Source: Catonia carolina
Lineage: Eukaryota > Arthropoda > Insecta > Hemiptera > Achilidae
NCBI GenBank assembly: GCA_035578175.1
Contig: JAQMRL010000003.1
Location: 99,803,969-99,867,968 of the forward strand
Length of the DNA stretch: 64,000 nt
Reading direction: 5' to 3'
In this document: one piece after another, positions 20,936 through 31,700 of the stretch
How positions within the stretch are numbered: position 1 is the stretch's first letter
Layout of the letters: every line of letters starts with the position of its first letter
Made by a program: the position numbers and the translations under genes
The notes under the pieces: generated by a model
Told to the model about the DNA's origin: nothing
The model's input: only the letters and a program-made list of their open reading frames with translations
Databases searched by the model: none

Positions 20936-21982
20936 TTTTAATGAATCTTTGAAGTGAATTCCTAAACGCTGTAAAATTAAACTATTTGTCATTTACTTGT
21001 GATTTTCACCAGATTCATCAGCTGAATCTTGTGATTCAGTGTATATGTTATAAGTGAACAGCTCTATTAAGTTTAAAGATCTTTGACAAACGTGCACTAG
21101 TATTTCCAAAATACAATGTAAGTAAAACGTAAGTAGATTAATAAAGTATATATGTTTTAAAAAATTCTCTCCTTCTTCAGGAATTTTTTATAATGGAAAG
21201 AAGTCTTAATTAAAAGATCGTTTGATCGTTTAAAATTCCGAATGAATCGATAATCCGACTACCTACGATCCCAATCAGTTTGGACTTTCGACATTTTATT
21301 TTACTTTGACAGCCAAGATTCTTTATCACAAAGTATCGCGTCAACAAAAATTTGATTCAGTTAAATTTCATCGATAAATTTTGAGAGATATATTGTGTAC
21401 GCTATCTAAAACAGTTTATTATTTCAATTAAATTTAACGAATTTACATATTATAGGAAAATCTAATGCATTTTGCAAATAGAAATATATTTAAATCCAGT
21501 CTGACTGAGAACAATGGGTGGAAACATTAAAACCGTAAACTCATAAATTAGTAGTTTGTGCAGTGTACGTATAAGTAAGTTCAAATACCTTTTATTATTA
21601 CATCTTCAACTATTAAATTTTTGTTTTATTTTGAATTGGTTGCAGGAAATCCCAACTCTATTACGTTATAATAAAATGAAATGGCTATACGTACGTGTTT
21701 ATATGAAACTAACTTCCGTTTGCTGTTAAAATAGTCACATCTAGAGAATAGTAAACAATCTACTTCCTATTTCTATTATTATAGCATAACAGGTTATTTG
21801 AACATACTGAGATTGTATGTAACGCCATTAAGTTATGATAAATTTAAATGTCCACTACTAATCAGGAATATGTAACGTTTCACCTTATGTGGTTATTTTG
21901 TTACATGTAAATTTTTTTGCTGTTGTATGTAAACCAACTCATAAAACTTGAGCTAATTATACTATTTATAATAAAACTAATT
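20936..21982. other. Unassigned AT-rich stretch
   Basis: No gene or shared repeat was recognised. Confidence 0.5.
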
Positions 21983-22392
21983 AGCATTATACGGGAGTGA
22001 AACGTGGGTGATAGGGGCTGTAGAAAGGAAGAGGCTAAAAGCTTTTGAAATGTGGTGTTATAAGAAAATGTTAAAGATTAGGTGAGTGGACAAATAAGTA
22101 ATTTAGAGGTTCTTAGACAAGTGAATGAAAAAAGAAGTATATGAAACCATCTTACCAGAAGAAGGGATAGGCTAGTGGGGCATGTATTAAGACATCCAGG
22201 TATTGAGCTATCAATAATAGAGGGTAATATTGAGGGAGTAAATTGTAGGGGGAGGCAAAGATTAGAATATATAAAGCAAATTACAAAAGATGTAGGGTGT
22301 TATAGGTATGTAGACCTAGATATGAAACAACTTGCGCAAAATAGAACAGTTTGGAGAACTGCATCAAACCAGTCGAGAAACTGATGATAAAA
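21983..22392 (+). pseudogene. Family F RTE-like LINE, 3' fragment
   Basis: 5'-truncated copy of the LINE also seen at 34221-35149 and 45759-46226. The translation includes GHVLRHPGIELSIIEGNIEG and CRGRQRLEYIKQITKDVGCY, ending ASNQSRN with a stop at 22384. This is the C-terminal tail of the RT polyprotein. The 3' end (CATCAAACCAGTCGAGAAAC, then TGATGATAAAAAA) is the conserved family end. No enzyme activity is possible. Confidence 0.75.
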
Positions 22393-22424
22393 AAAACTTG
22401 ATGTAACTTACTGTCTTATTTTTT

Positions 22425-22570
22425 CTTTTGCGAACGACATAGCCTTAGTTTTTGTGGGTTACTCTTGGAAGAAGATATAGAAAACATCAATAAAGGTACT
22501 TATAAAGTTTCTGTTTGGCTCAGAGACAATATTCTGACATTGAATGTTAAACAAAAACAAATATATCACT
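22425..22570 (+). pseudogene. Non-LTR RT relic of a separate family
   Basis: Frame-corrected plus-strand translation reads FANDIALVFVG, then EEDIENINKGTYKVSVWLRD and NILTLNVKQKQIYHFF. This matches the block from the F/YADD box (Asp to Asn here) through the WLxxNxLTLNxxKT motif of jockey/CR1-type enzymes. It differs in sequence from families J and F. It is very short and decayed. Confidence 0.5.
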
Positions 22571-23497
22571 TTTTCACTGAGGGAAGCGTTTCGCTGATGA
22601 TGAAGAAGTAAAGGCAGGAGTTCATAAAATAATGGTTCCAGGAAATTGGACGACATTTTTATGCAAATGAAATTGAAAAAATTGTTAAAAGGTATGAAAA
22701 ATGTTTAGAAAACTTGGTGATTATGTTGAAAAGTAGATAAAAATATGTAGTTTTTTGTTCAATAAAAAATTTTTTTTTTATAAATATGTACTTGTTTTAT
22801 AGAGGGGTTGTAACTTACTATCTGATCAACCCTCGTATCATTGTATGAATAAATAAATAAATTTTAAAATTTAAGAAATTTTTTCTTAAGATTTGAAAAT
22901 CTTAAGAAGATAATGTCAATTAATAAATAAACTCAGATAGATTAATATTTAGCTTTGTTTAATGAAATCTAATTAATGTAAGTACGTTAGTTAATATGCT
23001 GTGTTACTTATAATCATCCCTTTGGCCATTTACAAAAAATATTTAAACTTCGCTCTTTGAGCTCTAGATTTACAGTCATCATAAATAAATTTTTCTTCTT
23101 CATAAATCAACATTTTAAACAATATTATTATTTATAAATAATTAATGAATATTATGTTTACAATTATGAACGAAAAAATATTTTCAACAAAAATTATTAA
23201 AAAGTATAATTTAAATTACTATACATGCAATTTGGTTAAAATAACCTTTCTTATCATTTCAATGAATAAACATTTTTTAAGAACTTCATAGTTGTATTTC
23301 ATGTGTTGTACCACTACAAATTTATGCAGCAAATGATTATGAAATGAGCTGGTTTATGAAGAAAATCGTCTTATCCAAATATCTTGCATCTTCCAGAAGG
23401 TACTGTTTCTCTATGGTACCTATTTTTAAATCTCCGCATATACTACCATTTCATATAATTTACTTCTGAATTTTATTTGATCGAATATTTAGTTTCG
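22571..23497. other. AT-rich stretch, nothing recognised
   Basis: No repeat or coding signal was found. Confidence 0.5.
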
Positions 23498-24243
23498 TTA
23501 AGGGGAGCACTATACCTCGAAAATCGAAAAAAGATCGATTTTTCTAATTTTGGCGCCATTGACTTCTGTATCTTTATCTGTGTAATTGCACATAAAAATT
23601 ATAACTATACGATAGAAATTACGGAAGCTATACAGATTTTTGTTAAATAATGTTTTGACCAGAATTTCTTTTAATTGAGTTAATCTGTGGAAACAATTAA
23701 GAGTTGCGATATTCTAAGAACACAGAAAGTTGTGAAGGCGATGGAAAGTGAGTCAAAAGAAGCAAAACAAGAGAAAAAAAGGGGAAATTATTTGAGAAAA
23801 AAAAACAGTCTGGTGAGGATCAATATTATCAGGCCGATTTTAGGGTAAGTAAAACTTTACAGCTCATTTCCCGCAAATTCACTTTTTTCCATAAAGGTAC
23901 AGTTTTCTCAAAAACTATTTTACTTTGAAGGTTGAAATTTTTTGAGCATGTTTCCCAGTATAATTGTAATATATGGTACTAGAATCATTGCAGTATTATT
24001 ACTAAGTTCGAAATAAAATAAAAAATTCTACAAAAAAATTAAATTGTTTTTGCATTTTTCAAAAAAAATTCTCTAAATGGTATTGCTAGCTCTATATTAA
24101 TAATTCTAGTACCAGAGCTTACAAAGATATCTTAGAAAAGGCACAAAAAATTAAAGCCCTAAATCTTAACGGTTTCTTAGAAACGTGTACCTAAAAAGAA
24201 GTTAATTTAATATGGGTTAGATTGGAGGTACTGCTCTCCTTAA
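23498..24243. mobile_element. Non-autonomous TIR element, ~746 bp
   Basis: The left end reads TTAAGGGGAGCACTATACC; the right end, reverse complemented, reads TTAAGGAGAGCAGTACC. Both ends contain TTAA, which may be the target duplication. The next bases (GGGGAGC) do not match the usual CC start of piggyBac ends, so the superfamily is open. The interior is non-coding. Confidence 0.55.
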
Positions 24244-24482
24244 ATCTTAGTTGTTCCATTTCTACTTGTTTCTGGTTGTTTTTTAATCCCTGATCTGTGT
24301 ATGTTACAATCTGTTAAATTTAAGAATATTAAACAACCCCATGATCCAACGAGATGAGGATGATGTATGACATATAAATAAGGGTGTAATCTTGTACAGA
24401 CTCAGGCCAACCATTCCTTAGAAAAAATGGTTAATTAAACCCCCAACCATCAAAGTACACCGGTAACCACTGTCTAGTATTC

Positions 24483-25127
24483 TTAACTTTTTAACTTTTA
24501 GCGGGGTTCCTACAGATTGCTCCGCATCCCGCATTTCGATCTCCAAAGCCTCCTGTCCCGCCAGTCATTTTCTCTTAAATTCCTTTTCTCCATGGCCCCT
24601 CGAACTCCCTCACTCCATCTCCCCCTGGGCCTTCCTCTTCTTCGTCTTCCCGCTGGACAGTATTCCCACACTCTCTTCGGCCATCTATCTGAATTCATTC
24701 GCTGAACGTGCCCATACCATGTTAACTGTCTGTCCTCAATTCCCTTCATAATTGTATTAGATCTTCCTACCCGTCTCCTAATATTCTCGTTCCTTACTCG
24801 ATCTAATCTAGACAAACGACATGCTCTGCGGAAAAAATCCATTTCTAAAGCTTCCAATCGCTGTACAATCCTCTTACTCACTTGCCAACACTCCGCTCCA
24901 TATGTCGCAATTGGCTCCACAACTGTACTGTAAAGCATCTTTTTTGTCTTCAGGCTAACTTTTGAAGACCACAACAGACCGTTCAGCTTTCGAATTGCTG
25001 CCCTTCCCTGACCGATACGACACCTTATATCCTCCTCACACCTGCCGTCCTCTGTGATAAGTGTTCCCAAGTATTTACATTTCGCAAAGTTCCCCACCAA
25101 AACTCCCTCCTCAACCAAATCCGCTCC
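24483..25127 (-). mobile_element. 5'-truncated RTE-clade LINE with TSD
   Basis: The sequence CTAGTATTC lies on both sides (24474-24482 and 25128-25136), with a second copy at 25141-25149, so the right border contains a small tandem repeat of the target. The 3' UTR is only about 27 bases and A/T-rich, as is usual for RTE elements. It sits inside a family C SINE. Confidence 0.78.
24510..25118 (-). pseudogene. RTE-like polyprotein C-terminus (202 codons open)
   Basis: This is an uninterrupted reading frame, but only the last part of an RTE RT. It reads KYLGTLITEDGRCEEDIRCR (thumb), LYSTVVEPIATYGAECW, LEALEMDFFRRACRLSRLDR, QLTWYGHVQRM, an Arg-rich GRRRRGRPRGRW stretch and NDWRDRRLWRSK, ending at 24510. 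The catalytic palm and the endonuclease are missing through 5' truncation. The intact frame and higher GC content than the surroundings suggest a recent insertion. It cannot work alone. The same block in worse condition is seen at 2600, 31044 and 57018. Confidence 0.85.
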
Positions 25128-25222
25128 CTAGTATTCAAATCTAGTATTCAAATCCAAATAAAGTAACTACCTTTACTAGGATTTGAACCAGGAACCTTCA
25201 TCTCCAAAAATCAGCTGTAATA

Positions 25223-25706
25223 GTTTTATTGAAAAGTCATATCACAAGAACTAACTTGATATTCTATTTAAAAACAATTCGAAATGTTTTGACTTGAAAT
25301 ATAGTACGTTTTCTACTTAAAAAATCGTGAAATAAAATACAAGTAAACAGTCAAGGAAATTTTTGGGTAATAAAAGAAAATCAAAATTAAGTTTAATTTT
25401 CACAAACTAAGTTCTAAAATAATTATGTTTTAAGGTCTTGTAAAACGAAGTGGTGTTAAGTTAATTAAAAATTTTGTTCCTCCATTGTATGTTTGAACGT
25501 CCCTAATCAAGTTTGCTTGTAATGGGCGGTTGGCACTGAATTTCCGAGAATGTTGGCAAGGTGAGGAAGAGGATGTGTTGTAACAACCGTTATGTATTAA
25601 CACAGCATCTACTCTAACTAGCAAACTTTTCATTTTGATATTTTTGTCGTATGACTAAAACATTTACAGTTTTAACCTTAATTATACTGTAATAATAAGA
25701 AAAAAA
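25223..25706. other. Unassigned stretch
   Basis: Contains a 67-codon minus-strand frame (25430-25633) without recognisable motifs; nothing else was seen. Confidence 0.45.
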
Positions 25707-26627
25707 CTGGTGTGAAACACTCACACAACTTTCTCTTGCCAATTCAAATAATGACCAATATAACCTAACATCAGAAATAAACAAAAAACTAACATCAAAA
25801 AAACAACCTTATTTTAATCATGAGTGAAAGACGCAAAATGAAAATCAGTTTGGCTTAAAAATACGGAAAATCACTCTTTCACGCTAAACTAGGTTCTGTA
25901 GAGAAAAATGCTATAAATAAAAGTTGTAGATCGTTTAATTTTCTATAAATTTGATTATATATACTTTTGTCGTAAAATGCATAAGGCTGAAATCTTAAAA
26001 AAAATCGATTTTTTACACGTTTTCGTGAGAAAAACCAAATACGCTAATTACCGCTAAATTAAGCGTTATACAAAAAATTTTTTGAAATAAAAGTTGTGGG
26101 ATTTTAAATTCTGTACAACTTTTGCCGTAGACTATTTTGCGCTAAAATGCATATTAATGTTGTAATCTTAAAAAAAAACAATTTTTTTTACGTGAAAACA
26201 GCCTCACCAGAATTTCAGCAGACATGGCGCCAACCCTATCTTGTAGACCATAAAAAATGTAGTAAATGAGGCGATTTTGAAAAAAATCGCAGGACCAGTT
26301 TTTGAGAAAATCGCAAAAAGTGAAAAATTACACGAATAAACTACTACTTCCGGTTGACCGATTTTGATGAAAATGTTCGTGTCGGATCCGGTAGTGGTAT
26401 GTAACTTAAGTTTTAAGTTTCAAGTTTGTATAATGTTCCGTTCTTGAGATATTCTGTTCACACACACACACACACACACATACACACACAGACCAATCGC
26501 TAAAAACATGTTTTTTGGGTTCAGGGGGTCTGAAAACGTGTAGATTTGGTGAAAACTCGATTTCGAAAAATCGACATGGAAACAATACTTTCCTTCCTAT
26601 TTATTCATATGGGCAAGAGAAAGTAAA
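25707..26627 (-). mobile_element. Family A element, copy 3, uninterrupted
   Basis: On the minus strand it runs from ACTTTCTCTTGCCCATATGA (right side) to GGCAAGAGAAAG plus the hairpin GTGTGAGTGTTTCACACCAG (left side, about 25707-25740). The CA/GT tract is at about 26459-26490. At about 920 bp this is one of the cleanest full copies and a good reference for the family. It is non-coding. Confidence 0.85.
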
Positions 26628-28310
26628 AATACATAACTAATGATAATTATTTAGTAATTTGGGAGATCGAGATTCATGTTGTGCACCCAATGTAAATACC
26701 CAAAAAATAAATAATTATAATAAGTTTTTTAAATCCCTAAGATTTCTCTAATATTTTTCTTCCTCAAGTTCAGCTATTCCTCTAATTATTTTGAATGAAA
26801 CAATATTAAATTCAATATTTTTTCCATACGTCTTTGTTAATGCACAATCTGTTGTATTACAATAAATACAACATGTCGCTTAGAACTAACACATGAAAAA
26901 AATACGACCCAGTGGTGTAATTGACTAATTGAGTGGTGTTAATGATTGTTATGCGTAATTAATACAAGGAATTAATATTTTAAAAAACAAAAAGTTTTCT
27001 TATTAAGCCAAAAACAGAGATTAAACATTTAGTACGTTTTCATAAGAAAGTATTGTTGGTTGTATCGACTTATAGTTAAATCATAGCTTTTGAAAAGAGA
27101 TAAAAAATTATTATCGGTTATGTAACGTAATCTCTAATGACCTAGAAGTATGTAGCCTTAAATAAATTAAAAACAAATTGTTACTAATAACTGGCTTACA
27201 CAAATTTGACTTCAAAATGCTTTACAACACCTAAACCACGGTTTCAAGATGTTCACCAACTTTATAAACAGCTTCCTTACTTCTTTCCAGTTGATGTACT
27301 CCACTTTAGATTTTCTTAAGTACAAAATGTAAACGGAATTATTTTCAATGTAGTCGTTTTTTTGTTGACTGAGTGAGAGTTAATTCTTGCTGTATATATT
27401 AAAAGAAAGTTCACAGGTCATTGATTTTGCTTTAAGTTGTTAAGTGCTCCTATACATTTTCAATAGTACTGTCATTTTATTTAACTCAATCTTTTTACTT
27501 TTATCTAAATTTATTTTAGTTTTCTTTTCAAATGTACTTTGTACAAGATATGTACGGGATTCTTGTCATATTATTAGAATTGTGTTTCACTGGAAAATCG
27601 TATTTTCAATTTTCCGAGTCAAAAGATCGTACGGTTCTTTTACAGAATTTGGTCTTTATGTGAATCATAAATTCATACTAATATAAAAAACAGCGTATTA
27701 TCGAACATTTTTGAGTAGTTGTAACTCGTTAATTGATTGTTGTTTTTACGGATGAACTAGTTAGAGAAAAAGTCTCCAAATGATTTTTAAAATCAATTCT
27801 TTTAAAAACCAAAAAATTGTCGCACTTTTGACACCAACTTTACTAAAAGTCCAGTATTTTGTATAAGTATTATTATCTAAATAAATCTGTTTGCTACACT
27901 TTCCGTCCGTTAGTTCTACTTGGGGAAAATCGTGTATTTAAAATCCAAAACCTAGTAGGCTTATAATGTATTTTAAATGCAGTTCTGTTTGTCCTTTAAG
28001 ACCGGAGGGATTTCAAAACAATTTACATGTTTGTAAACAGGAAACTTTTGTGGATTCTGCAAAAAATTTAAAAATGAAAATTGGTAAAAGCTGTAACCGA
28101 TTTTATAAAGTAAATAATTGAATTAAAGTTTCTATAGTGCTACTATTCTGGCGGCAACGTTAAGAAGGTCACTTAGTTTGAAGGATTGTTATGGTGACGG
28201 AACTGTTAATTTAGTTGCATATATTTTTACACAAATAACATATAGGCTTAATAATAATGTTTTTATTTTTGCTTAATAATAAAATAAAATGTATAGCCTA
28301 TACATATCAT
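26628..28310. other. AT-rich stretch, nothing recognised
   Basis: Open frames here (for example 27444-27686) are AT-driven and carry no motif. No repeat of the window maps here. Confidence 0.5.
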
Positions 28311-28488
28311 TTTTTTTTGTTTTACGTACTTCTAACTGTTTTAAAATTTCTGCTAATGTAGACGGTGGAGAATTATGATATATGAAAATAAGTGATGAAA
28401 ATATTCCACACCTGACCGGGAATCGAACCCGGGAACCCGGTGTAGAAGCCAGTTGAGCTAACCACTACGCCAACGGGCCTGCCATATT
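28311..28488 (-). mobile_element. tRNA-derived SINE, type 2 tail
   Basis: The minus strand reads GTTGGCGTAGTGGTTAGCTC (A box) and CCCGGGTTCGATTCCCGG (T-arm with B box), then the linker and the type 2 tail (CCGTCTACATTAGCAG, AAACAGTTAGAAGTACG, poly A). The tRNA-like part is well folded, but the attached SINE tail shows it is a retroposon. The head type is shared with the degenerate copy at 4588. Confidence 0.78.
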
Positions 28489-29478
28489 TCCTATAATTAC
28501 ACATAATTATTTACAGCTAACATATTCGTTTATAATAATTGAAATATATGAATGAAATAAAATAAAAATGTACAAATCAATTAATTACTAACAAAAATAG
28601 TACCTAAACTACAAAGAAAATTTTGACTGTATGCAGGGAAGAACATTATGCAACTTAGCTTGGCATTTTTCATAATAAATATTTTATTAAAATAAAGAGA
28701 AGAAACAAGTAAAAATAAAATGGAAAATACAGTCACACAAATACGCTTTCACACATTCACATGCAGTACCAACATTTACCTCGGTGGAACCATCATTGTA
28801 GTTTTGAATAACGTTAACAAAAATAACATTGTACATGTCATCTACTCTTTTTGGCTGAAGGGAAAAATCAAACGCTTAAGTTTCCTTCTAATATATCAAA
28901 TGATTTAGAGTTTTGCATTTCATCGGGTATTATATTATAAAAATTTGGAAGAAGGAAAACAAAACTTTTCTGAAACAAAGAACAATTTTATTATTACTCT
29001 TAATATTTATTCAAAACATCGTGAAAATACAAGTCGTAATGCAATTGTGAAGTTCGTTGTTAGTAGTAAATTAAGTACATCAATCAAATGATTATGCGAA
29101 TAAATTTGCAAGGGTCAGTATATCTAGAATAGCCTACAATTAAAATTACTGAAGTATTTGATTAAAAGCATGTTTTTTATACGAGGGTGAAAATTTTTTA
29201 TTATGCATATTTTTTTACTGAAGTGTTTGCACTTTCATGATTATTCATATTTGGTCTGATTTATTGCTGTGAGGGCAAATGTAACGTGACACGTAAATAT
29301 AAGAGATAAACTTTATTTGTTTAGTTCAAGTACACTTCTACGTCCATCATTGCTAAAGGACCACTTAGTTTGAATTCCAGTTTCAGGGTTTTTCAATTTA
29401 TTCTTTATTCTCATCTCGTTAGTTGTCTAATAATTTATATATTTTTAACTTTAAACATAATTTAAAAGTCTTTATTTT
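28489..29478. other. Unassigned AT-rich stretch
   Basis: No confident gene or repeat was found. Confidence 0.5.
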
Positions 29479-29672
29479 TTTAAAATTTATTTATTTAACG
29501 TCGCATCAACTACAACGGTCATTAGCGACGACGTTGGGGTGTAACTGTTGTACAATGAAGGATGAAATGATTTTTTTGTAACGTATGAAACTATGCCGTG
29601 CCTGAGTGGATTCGAACCCAGGACCGCATGATGAGAATCGAGCACGTTACCAACTGCGCCAATGCGGCCGGT
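29479..29672 (-). mobile_element. Family D SINE (tail type 1), 12-bp TSD
   Basis: Reverse-oriented copy with head CCGGCCGCATTGGCGCAGTT, B box GGTTCGAATCC, linker and tail GTCGTCGCTAATGACC...GTTGATGCGACGTTAAAT. A perfect 12-bp duplication AAGTCTTTATTT flanks it (29467-29478 and 29673-29684). Confidence 0.88.
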
Positions 29673-29914
29673 AAGTCTTTATTTACTTTATTCCTTATTT
29701 TGACTCTATCCAATAAAGTATGACCATTAAAAAGCTTAACAAAATTCATGACAGAAAGTATTATGAAAATAAATAGCAATATTTTCTTAAAGAATATAGA
29801 CTACCCCAGTGGATAATTCAAAGATTGTGAAACAAGCCATAAATTTTAAAGTTTTTAAGCTAAACTATATATATCTAAGAAGTATTGTTTTTTTCTTTTT
29901 TAAGCCCAAATTGG

Positions 29915-30230
29915 AGCATTATAGTCAACTTTCAGTCTTTAGCGGATTGTTTGACTTGTTTTATTCTATCCCACATCTTCTTCATATTGTCAGATCTGGC
30001 CCTTCTCTGCTCATCAGTTATGTTATATTGTCGAACTTTTCGGGTTATTAGTGGCAATTGATTTTTGGGTCCTTGACTATTGGTCAATTTTCTCGTCTTA
30101 GAATCATGTTGTACGTTATCCCCAGGGTGTTAAGATCGTTGTTTATCTCCTGTAGCCAGCCATTTTGTAATTTGTATTGTATGAGCTGATAGAGAAGTTT
30201 CTTGACTAGCCTTGTTTTCGGCATCCTGAT
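29915..30230 (-). pseudogene. Family G LINE, C-terminal tail relic
   Basis: Minus-strand translation contains RMPKTRLVKKLLYQLIQYK, then NGWLQEINNDLNTLGITYN and, after frame changes, NITDEQRRARSDNMKKMWD. The order (R-x-P-x-x-R-hydrophobic-KK, W-x-x-E-I-x-x-D-L, E-x-R-R-x-x-S-x-x-M-K-K-x-W) fits a tail found at the end of some non-LTR retrotransposon polyproteins. The relic at 37110-37440 has the same motif series. Confidence 0.5.
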
Positions 30231-30296
30231 TAAGAAGTATTGTTATAATAAGTAATTTTATTTTTAAAAATTTTATATTTTTTGATCTTATTCGCC

Positions 30297-31020
30297 CGCA
30301 GTGGGCAGGTAGAATGTTTAATTAATTGCACTCGATCTGTTTTTTCTGGGCTATAAAAATAAATAGTTTTGTTTCTTATCACGTAGTTAGCCAATAATAC
30401 GACTAAACTATTTAAGAACAGAAAAGGTAGAGGTGTAAAATACACTATACTCTATCCCATGAAACCGTGCAGCATGTCAAAACATATATGTATTAAAATT
30501 GTGATTGAACTTAAGGGCGATCCATTCGAGTTTCAAAAAATGTTCTTTGCTTGTCAGATGAAACTGGCTGTATACTAATTGAAACATATACTAAATATAA
30601 CAAATGACAGTACCAGTAGAAAGAATTCATAGAGTAGGCCAATTATAAAACATCCGGTCTGTCGCCGGTTGTTTTGACTGAAGGCGTTGGTAGAGTGAAA
30701 CATGATTACGCATCCTTTTTACTGACTTTCAACCCGTAGTTTGTTTATATCTGCTGCAAGGTTCTGTGGGATATGTTATAGTCAGAGTTATCTCCTCTGA
30801 GAATAGTGAATTTCACTATACAGCCAGACCCTGTGGTAAGTGAAGTGAAGGTGTCATTTGCAGAGTGGAAAAAGGTGCTTTTTGGAGGGCCTGGCATTCT
30901 GATAAGCATACTCTTTCGACTCAGTGAGGAAGGGAATAGTAAACCATCTCACTCCTCGTTTTTACTTAGTAAAACTTCTTGAGGTTCAAACCAGCCTTTC
31001 GACTGATTACCTAAACAACA
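30297..31020 (+). mobile_element. Family B element split by a MITE
   Basis: The 5' part (30297-30452: GGGCAGGTAGAATG, TAAGAACAGAAAAGGTAGAG) and the 3' part (30774-31020: CAGAGTTATCTCC, ATACAGCCAGACCCTGTGG, ACTGATTACCTAAACAACAC) make one near-complete B element when 30453-30773 is removed. No coding capacity. A GGTTCAAACC sequence resembling a pol III B box lies near the 3' end. Confidence 0.78.
30453..30773. mobile_element. 321-bp MITE with ~30-bp TIRs inside a B element
   Basis: The left end TATCCCATGAAACCGTGCAG and the reverse complement of the right end TATCCCACAGAACCTTGCAG match at about 24 of 31 positions. The insertion is defined independently by the interrupted B element. Flanks CTATACTC and TTATAGTC may be a decayed 8-bp duplication, which would suggest a hAT-type MITE; this is tentative. 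Confidence 0.6.
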
Positions 31021-31043
31021 CATTTGATCTTATATCCCTGAAG

Positions 31044-31275
31044 TAGTTAAAATGGTTTGGCCATTCACAGAGAATGCAGGATGGTAGATAGCCAAAGAGG
31101 GTAAGGTAGTGGACGCCAGCCGGTAGAAGAAGGAGGGGTAGGCCGGAAGTGACATCTTGGATGGGATGCGGGAGGCAAAGTCTTTGCGGCGCCTCTCCGA
31201 TGGGGGGACTGGCGAGACAGAGAGAGGTGGTGCTTACAAAGCAACATACGGTTGGGGCTGTAAATCCTCGCATGA
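31044..31275 (+). pseudogene. RTE-like LINE, C-terminal relic
   Basis: Plus-strand translation reads LKWFGHSQRMQDGR, PKRVR and WTPAGRRRRGRPEVTSWMG. It aligns with LTWYGHVQRM, PKRVW and YCPAGRRRRGRPRGRW of the 24510 copy, then continues out of frame to DWRD/ERW-like codons. The same subfamily end is at 57018-57190 (shared 3' sequence TGTAAATCYTCGCATGA). It is non-functional. Confidence 0.7.
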
Positions 31276-31288
31276 ATAATATATATAT

Positions 31289-31625
31289 AATGAACAGCCA
31301 AAACAAAACTAATTAAATATAACACTCACCTCAGAGTACTACATTATATTCGAGATCTTTCGTCTGTCTTGGAGACATCCTCAGGAATTATTATTTTAAA
31401 CACTAAACACATATAACATTTAAAAAAAATATGGTCGAAGATCACGTCAATTACTAAACTATTACACCAACCATGCCGCGCGCGATTATTCGGGCGAATT
31501 TTTGGTATAATAATTCCTGAGGATGTCTCCGAGAGAGACGAAAGATCTCGAATGTAATGTAATACTCTGAGGTGAGTGTTATATTTAATTATTTTTGTTT
31601 TAGCTGTTCATTATATATCATATTA
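31289..31625. repeat. Large inverted repeat, ~115-bp arms, ~110-bp loop
   Basis: The left arm (about 31289-31400) and the right arm (about 31505-31625) are reverse complements with few mismatches. Shared pieces include ATATAATGAACAGC, AATATAACACTCACCTCAGA and GAGATCTTTCGTCT. Each arm carries CCTGAGGATGTCTCC followed by GACGAAAGATCTCG. It could be a foldback element or a pair of inverted terminal repeats from a Penelope-like element. Confidence 0.75.
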
Positions 31626-31664
31626 TGTAGTGTATACAAACAAAGGAATAATAATGTTTGATAA

Positions 31665-31667
<3 letters not shown>

Positions 31668-31697
<30 letters not shown>
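31668..31697. repeat. (AT)n microsatellite
   Basis: About fifteen AT units just downstream of the large inverted repeat. Confidence 0.9.

Positions 31698-31700
<3 letters not shown>

Larger units (their letters stand above)
24285..25222 (-). mobile_element. Family C SINE, copy 2, split by an RTE insertion
   Basis: The left part (24285-24482) matches the family C body and 3' end in reverse (TTAATCCCTGATCTGTGTAT, AAGTACACCGGTAACC). The right part (about 25141-25222) carries AACTACCTTTACTAGG and AAAATCAGCTG. The two are separated by 24483-25127. The head is truncated after AAAATCAGCTGTAATAG. Confidence 0.7.

Noticed and set aside
23498..24243. piggyBac assignment for the TTAA-ended element
   Set aside because: TTAA is present at both ends, but the termini start GGGGAGC rather than CC, so the superfamily was left open.
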